Positions 7,735 through 10,732 of a stretch of DNA of 10,732 nucleotides are shown in pieces. Where the stretch lies: positions 1 to 10,732 of the forward strand of contig CAMLIU010000027.1 of NCBI GenBank assembly GCA_946479995.1, read 5' to 3'. The stretch comes from an uncultured Gemmatimonadota bacterium (GTDB lineage Bacteria > Gemmatimonadota > Gemmatimonadetes > Gemmatimonadales > Gemmatimonadaceae). The notes beneath the pieces were generated by a model that was not told where the DNA came from, did no database searches, and saw only the letters and a list, made by a program, of their open reading frames with translations. A program made the translations under genes and the position numbers. The stretch's first letter is position 1. The number at the start of each line of letters is the position of its first letter.

Positions 7735-8634
7735 CTAGATCACACCAGGATGCAGCAGCCGCGCGAGCGACACCGCGCTCGCCCCGACGCGCGCCGAGGG
7801 ACCGTTGACGATCGTCGTGTCGAAGACGAGCACGCGCCCTTCGCGCACGGCGCGCAGCGCCTGCCAGCGCGCATCGCCGAGGATGCGGGAGCGCGTCGCC
7901 CGGCTCGCGAGCACCACGTCCGGATCGCGGCGGACGAGATCCTCGAAGCTGATGGCGGGCGACGGCGCGGACAGGGAGTGGTAGACGTTCGTCGCGCCCG
8001 CCGCGGTCAGCAGCTCGTCGAGGAAGCTTCCCCCGCCCACACCGAGCAGCGGGCTCTCCCACAGGATCCAGAACGCGCTGGGCCGCGTGACGGTGTCGGT
8101 GGCGGCACGCACGCGCGCGAGGGTGGCCTGCACGGTGTCGACGGTGATGCGTGCCGCCGCCGTATCGCCGGTGAGCGCGCCGAGGGCCCGCGTCACGCGC
8201 GCGAAGTCGGCGATGCGGTCCACGCGATAGGCGACCGTGCGCACCCCCGCCGCGCGCAGCCGGCGTGCCGCGTCGCGGTTGTCCTCGCTCGCGTACAGGA
8301 TGACGAGGTCGGGCGACGCCCCGAGCACCGCTTCCACGTTGGGACGCAGGCCAGGACCGAGGTCGGGGACCGCGCGCACCTCAGGGGGAAAGAGGTCCCA
8401 CGTGGTCCTGCCCACGATCCGGTCACCCGCGCCGATGGCGTAGAGCAGCTCGGTGGTGGTGGGATTGAGCGACACGATGCGTCGCGGCGCAACGGCCGCG
8501 CTCATGACCGGATCGCCGAAGTCGTCGCGCGCCTCCGCCGGGCGCGGCGAGTCGCCGCGACAGGCGCCGACCAGCACGAGCGCGCTGCACAGGAGCGCGA
8601 GCGGCACTCGGCGGGTGAAAGGGACGGACAGCAC
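7735..8634 (-). CDS. btuF: Cobalamin-binding lipoprotein BtuF (periplasmic-binding type)
   Basis: This is the periplasmic binding component that delivers cobalamin to BtuCD. The N-terminus has a short basic stretch (FTRR), a hydrophobic core and a lipobox ending 'LVGAC', so the mature protein is likely tethered at Cys25. The binding fold begins with 'PRRIVSLNPTTTELLYAIGAGDRIVGRTTWDLFPPEV', the BtuF-type opening. It continues with 'DLGPGLRPNVEAVLGASPDLVI', then 'LLGVGGGSFLDELLTAAGATNVY', and ends as a helical-backbone metal receptor domain. Two GTG starts are possible: 8643, only 1 nt after the AAGGAG ribosome binding site, and 8634, 10 nt after it. I chose 8634 for its spacing; the longer form adds only three residues. 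Both lie in or next to a hairpin that follows the cobalamin riboswitch. The stop TAG touches the btuC start. Confidence 0.92.
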   Translation of the reverse strand: MLSVPFTRRVPLALLCSALVLVGACRGDSPRPAEARDDFGDPVMSAAVAPRRIVSLNPTTTELLYAIGAGDRIVGRTTWDLFPPEVRAVPDLGPGLRPNVEAVLGASPDLVILYASEDNRDAARRLRAAGVRTVAYRVDRIADFARVTRALGALTGDTAAARITVDTVQATLARVRAATDTVTRPSAFWILWESPLLGVGGGSFLDELLTAAGATNVYHSLSAPSPAISFEDLVRRDPDVVLASRATRSRILGDARWQALRAVREGRVLVFDTTIVNGPSARVGASAVSLARLLHPGVI

Positions 8635-8637
8635 GAC

Positions 8638-8665
8638 GGGCACTCTCCTTCCCGGGAAAGTGCCC
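8638..8665 (-). promoter_or_regulatory. RBS-masking hairpin, expression platform of the cobalamin riboswitch
   Basis: On the minus strand GGGCACT (8665-8659) pairs perfectly with AGTGCCC (8644-8638) around a 14-nt loop. The loop holds the AAGGAG ribosome binding site of btuF, and the second arm contains the GTG codon at 8643. The loop also begins with the 10-bp palindrome TTCCCGGGAA (8649-8658). There is no T-run after the stem, so this is not a terminator. It fits a sequester hairpin that blocks ribosome entry when the aptamer binds cobalamin. Pairing with the aptamer's L5 loop is expected in this class, but I could not establish it. Confidence 0.7.
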
Positions 8666-8739
8666 GCAACGGACGCGTCGACGAAGCTCGAGCCGAACGC
8701 GTGGCGTCACCGCCCTCCCCCGAGGACCTGTGAACGTAG

Positions 8740-8886
8740 CGCGAGCGGGGTCGTCTCCTGGCTCCGGGCCGCGCGTCCCGCCTTCCCGACCGTGGTCAGT
8801 GGCGTGGTGTTGGGCGCGCGTGCTGCTGCCCGTTACAGTGGCGGGGCCGCGCCGGCATTGCACCGGCTTCCGTATCCCCGTTCGCG
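8740..8886 (-). promoter_or_regulatory. Cobalamin (B12) riboswitch aptamer
   Basis: The minus strand shows the conserved parts of the RF00174-type cobalamin aptamer in order. The outer stem pairs 8877-8886 with 8740-8749 (10 positions, one mismatch). A GCCGG/CCGGC hairpin (8851-8867) follows. Next is CCCG-CCACTGTAA-CGGG (8829-8845), the conserved 'CCGCNACTGTAA' element. Then come 'GCCACTGACC' and 'GGTCGGGAAGGC' (8780-8803). The B12 box follows as AGCCAGGAGACGA (8751-8763), a close match to the consensus AGCCAGGAGACC. The segment between P1 and the GCCGG hairpin is shorter than in many members. The aptamer starts about 18 nt after the stop of the upstream gene, so its promoter lies inside that gene or it is read as part of a longer transcript. 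About 75 nt of linker separate it from the hairpin at btuF. It should switch off btuFCDB when B12 is plentiful. Confidence 0.93.
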
Positions 8887-8904
8887 TTCGATTGTGCGTC
8901 GAAT

Positions 8905-10083
8905 CTAGGTCGCGTCGTTGCGCGCGGCAAGCGCTTCGGCGAGTCGAGCCTTCAACGCCGCGCGCTCGGCCGAGTAGTGCACCTCGTCGAGCGTCGTGTC
9001 GCCCGCTTCGTGGCGCGCATCGAGGGCGGCGATGGCGGCGACGAGCGTCTCCGGCGTGGCCGGTGCGTCCACCGTGGCGGCGGTCGCTCGCGAACTGCGG
9101 GGCGCGCGGCGCGACAGGGCACGCCAGAGCGCGGCAATCATGGCGAGGACGATCACCACCGCGAGCGCGATCAGCACGTTCACGCGCGTCGCGCCGGCGG
9201 CGGTGGGGACGTCGATGCGAATCGTTTCCCCGGCCGGCGCCCCCTGGGCGAGGAAGCGCTTGAAGGTCCGGCCCTGCGTGCTCACCGATCCCTGCGCGCG
9301 CAATGACGGCCCCCGCGCCTGCGCGGCCTGTTCCTCGAGCAGCACCTCGAAGACGCCCGTCTGCCGCTCGAGCACCACGTTCAGCGGGAACGCGCCGTCC
9401 TTGAGCACGTAGCTGAAGCTCAGCTGCTTCACGCCCGGCCCGAAGGGCGCGGACAGCTCCACGCGATTGCCCTTTCGCGCGAGTGCGGATGCGGCCACGT
9501 CCCCCTGCCCGGGGGCGAAGTCGGTGGCGTCGGCAGGGAGCGGGGCCGACCACACGGGCGTGAGCGAATCGCGCGGCACCAGGGTGGCCGTCGTATCGTT
9601 CGACAGCTCGTAGACCTCGACGATCTCGCGCCCGCCGTTCGCGTTGGGCGCGCTCACGACGATGTGGCGGCCCTGCACCGTCAGCGTGACGGGACGGCTC
9701 GTCGTGTCGAAGACGGTGATCTCGGCGTCGTCGCCTTCCGTGCGCTCGCCACGGAGCGGGGCGGTGAAGTAGGCGATGCCCTTGTACACCGCCGCGGCGA
9801 AGTACAGCGCGTCGTCGCTGCCGAATCGCGTGTAGTGCACCGTGTAGCGGCCCTGGGCGTCCGTGCGCGCGGAGTCGAGCGCTCCGGCGCTGTCGGGCCC
9901 GACGCGATGCACGGTGACGAACACGCCGGGAACGGGCGTCTCCTCCTGCGGCGCGGGGATGACGACGTGGCCCGAGACGACGGCAGGTCGCGGTGGGGGC
10001 GCGGCGATCGAGTCCTGCGCCCGTGCGACCGCCGGCACCGGCACGCCGAGCGCCAGGGCGAGCACGAGCGCGACGCGGCGCAC
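8905..10083 (-). CDS. Secreted, membrane-anchored protein with N-terminal carboxypeptidase-regulatory-like region
   Basis: I do not recognise a named gene. The 392-residue product has a signal peptide (residues 1-22, cut near ARA-Q). A stretch 'VVSGHVVIPAPQEETPVPGVFVTVHRV ... ARTDAQGRYTVHY' (36-85) has the look of a carboxypeptidase-regulatory (transthyretin-like) beta-sandwich. A further beta-rich extracytoplasmic region reaches to about residue 300, and one membrane segment lies at 303-322. The short tail after it is basic, then Ala/Pro-rich, and ends in a charged helix: 'LDARHEAGDTTLDEVHYSAERAALKARLAEALA'. The topology is a large periplasmic part with a cytoplasmic tail. The GTG start (10081-10083) is 4 nt after the stop of the BFN-domain gene, so the two are probably cotranscribed. 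The B12 riboswitch begins right after the stop. Such proteins are sometimes found near cytochrome-maturation genes, but none is visible here. Confidence 0.75.
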   Translation of the reverse strand: MRRVALVLALALGVPVPAVARAQDSIAAPPPRPAVVSGHVVIPAPQEETPVPGVFVTVHRVGPDSAGALDSARTDAQGRYTVHYTRFGSDDALYFAAAVYKGIAYFTAPLRGERTEGDDAEITVFDTTSRPVTLTVQGRHIVVSAPNANGGREIVEVYELSNDTTATLVPRDSLTPVWSAPLPADATDFAPGQGDVAASALARKGNRVELSAPFGPGVKQLSFSYVLKDGAFPLNVVLERQTGVFEVLLEEQAAQARGPSLRAQGSVSTQGRTFKRFLAQGAPAGETIRIDVPTAAGATRVNVLIALAVVIVLAMIAALWRALSRRAPRSSRATAATVDAPATPETLVAAIAALDARHEAGDTTLDEVHYSAERAALKARLAEALAARNDAT

Positions 10084-10087
10084 GCGA

Positions 10088-10621
10088 TCAGGGATTGAAC
10101 TTGCCGAAATCTTCAGGCCGCAGGTTCTCCAGGTAGGCCTTGAGCTGCTCGCTCGTCAGCTCGCCTTCGCTGACGACGGCGTCGCTGCCGCCGCCGAACT
10201 CGGGCTCGTCGCCCTCCTCGTCGGCCGTCTCCTCGCCGGGCTCGATGAGGAGCTGCTCGGCCGCATAGATGGGCGCATCGAGCCGCAGGGCGATGGCGAT
10301 GCCGTCCGACGGACGCGCGTCGATGCGCGCCAGCGTCTCACCGTGCTGCAGGTGGAGCTCGGCGTAGTACGTCTGCTTCTCGACGCGCGTGATCTGGACG
10401 CGTCGCAGCTGCGCGTCCATGCCCATGATGAGGCTGCGGATCAGGTCGTGGGTGATCGGACGCGGCCGCTTGACGTTGTGCATGTGCATCACGATCGACT
10501 CCGCCTCGGGCTGGCCGATCCAGATCGGCAGCAGGCGCGTCCCGCCGCGTTCCTGCAGGATGACGACGTAGCTGTTGTTGGAGCTGTCGAGGCCGAGCCG
10601 CGACACGAAGACTTCGATCAT
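10088..10621 (-). CDS. Bifunctional nuclease family protein (BFN / DUF151)
   Basis: This 177-residue cytoplasmic protein carries one BFN domain over residues 1-130. Family marks include 'LLPIWIGQPEAESIVMHM' (30-47), 'RPITHDLIRSLIMGMDAQLRRVQITRV' (54-80), 'YYAELHL' and 'ARIDARPSDGIAIALRLDAPIYA' (98-120). The family is named after a plant protein with RNase and DNase activity; the role of bacterial members is poorly known. After the domain is an acidic tail with 'EETADEEGDEPEFGG' (130-144) and a C-terminal helix. The ATG (10619-10621) has a good AGGAG site 4-5 nt upstream. The gene lies 57 nt after the metK stop with a strong hairpin between them, and 4 nt before the next gene. Confidence 0.9.
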   Translation of the reverse strand: MIEVFVSRLGLDSSNNSYVVILQERGGTRLLPIWIGQPEAESIVMHMHNVKRPRPITHDLIRSLIMGMDAQLRRVQITRVEKQTYYAELHLQHGETLARIDARPSDGIAIALRLDAPIYAAEQLLIEPGEETADEEGDEPEFGGGSDAVVSEGELTSEQLKAYLENLRPEDFGKFNP

Positions 10622-10634
10622 GATTCTCCTGCCT

Positions 10635-10667
10635 CGCCGGTGGCGGTGGAGTGCGCCGCCACCGGCG
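10635..10667 (-). terminator. Perfect GC-rich hairpin between metK and the BFN-domain gene
   Basis: CGCCGGTGGCG (10635-10645) and CGCCACCGGCG (10657-10667) form an 11-bp perfect stem with an 11-nt loop. It is centred in the 57-nt gap after the metK stop and about 14 nt before the start of the next gene. No T-run follows in the direction of transcription (minus-strand sequence after the stem is AGGCAGGAG, which is the ribosome binding site). It could be a terminator or pause site without a U-tract, a transcript-end stabiliser, or an attenuator for the BFN gene. Confidence 0.5.
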
Positions 10668-10677
10668 GTCCGGCGTA

Positions 10678-10732
10678 CTACGCGTTCGCCGCGCGCTTGA
10701 GGGCCGCGGCGCGATCGGTACGCTCCCAGGTG
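10678..10732 (-). CDS. metK: S-adenosylmethionine synthetase, C-terminal end (runs off right edge)
   Basis: Only the last 18 codons are in the window. They read 'TWERTDRAAALKRAANA' and stop at TAG (10678-10680). The pattern 'W-E-[RK]-T-D-[RK]-x-x-x-L' is the usual C-terminus of MetK, which makes S-adenosylmethionine from methionine and ATP. The stretch is too short for certainty. The B12 uptake operon downstream would fit a methionine/SAM economy that uses cobalamin-dependent methionine synthase, but that is only a loose contextual link. Confidence 0.7.
   Translation of the reverse strand, partial: TWERTDRAAALKRAANA

Noticed and set aside
6128..8733. Long plus-strand open frames opposite btuD, btuC and btuF
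   Set aside because: The products are rich in Arg, Ala, Gly, His and Thr with no membrane segments or motifs, and they run through the riboswitch-led operon and its leader. They are shadow frames.
8423..9553. Minus-strand open frame spanning the riboswitch and parts of both flanking genes
   Set aside because: It reads the conserved aptamer and pieces of two real genes in the wrong frame, giving an Arg/Gly/Ala-rich product with no domain.

Overview
This window is a high-GC bacterial chromosome segment in which every supported gene lies on the minus strand. The small secreted protein with an 'NFPNPFRPAT ... YWDG ... SGVYVYEL' C-terminal-domain signature, the Gram-negative envelope genes (TonB-dependent receptor, lipoprotein-type binding protein) and the base composition suggest a Gemmatimonadota-like or similarly deep-branching Gram-negative bacterium. 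That assignment is inference from style; there is no marker RNA in the window.

Reading in the direction of transcription (right to left): the last codons of metK (S-adenosylmethionine synthetase) enter at the right edge. After a strong GC-rich hairpin come a bifunctional-nuclease family (BFN/DUF151) protein and, 4 nt later, a secreted, membrane-anchored protein with an N-terminal carboxypeptidase-regulatory-like region. A cobalamin riboswitch follows almost directly. It heads a tightly packed B12 uptake operon: btuF (binding lipoprotein), btuC (permease), btuD (ATPase) and btuB (outer-membrane TonB-dependent receptor). The first two genes abut stop-to-start, the next two overlap by ATGA, and the last is 8 nt on. 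Together they would carry cobalamin across both membranes. The aptamer is followed by a hairpin that encloses the Shine-Dalgarno sequence and a GTG codon at the start of btuF, so control is probably at translation.

After an 84-nt gap holding an imperfect 14-nt tandem repeat come recO (recombination mediator) and, 13 nt later, selB (selenocysteine-specific elongation factor). SelB implies that the organism inserts selenocysteine, although no selA, selD, selC or evident selenoprotein is here. A 135-nt gap leads to a 141-residue secreted protein that is essentially a lone C-terminal sorting/FlgD-Ig-like domain. Then comes clpB (disaggregase; only its N-terminal part is inside the window), whose 81-nt leader holds several overlapping inverted repeats, one of them next to the ribosome binding site.

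Most of the window is ordinary housekeeping and nutrient-uptake sequence. I found no mobile elements, CRISPR arrays, tRNA or rRNA genes, and no convincing U-tract terminators. The observations most worth checking are the start-codon-masking B12 expression platform, the lone sorting-domain protein, the isolated selB and the structured clpB leader. I do not see an undescribed multi-gene system.
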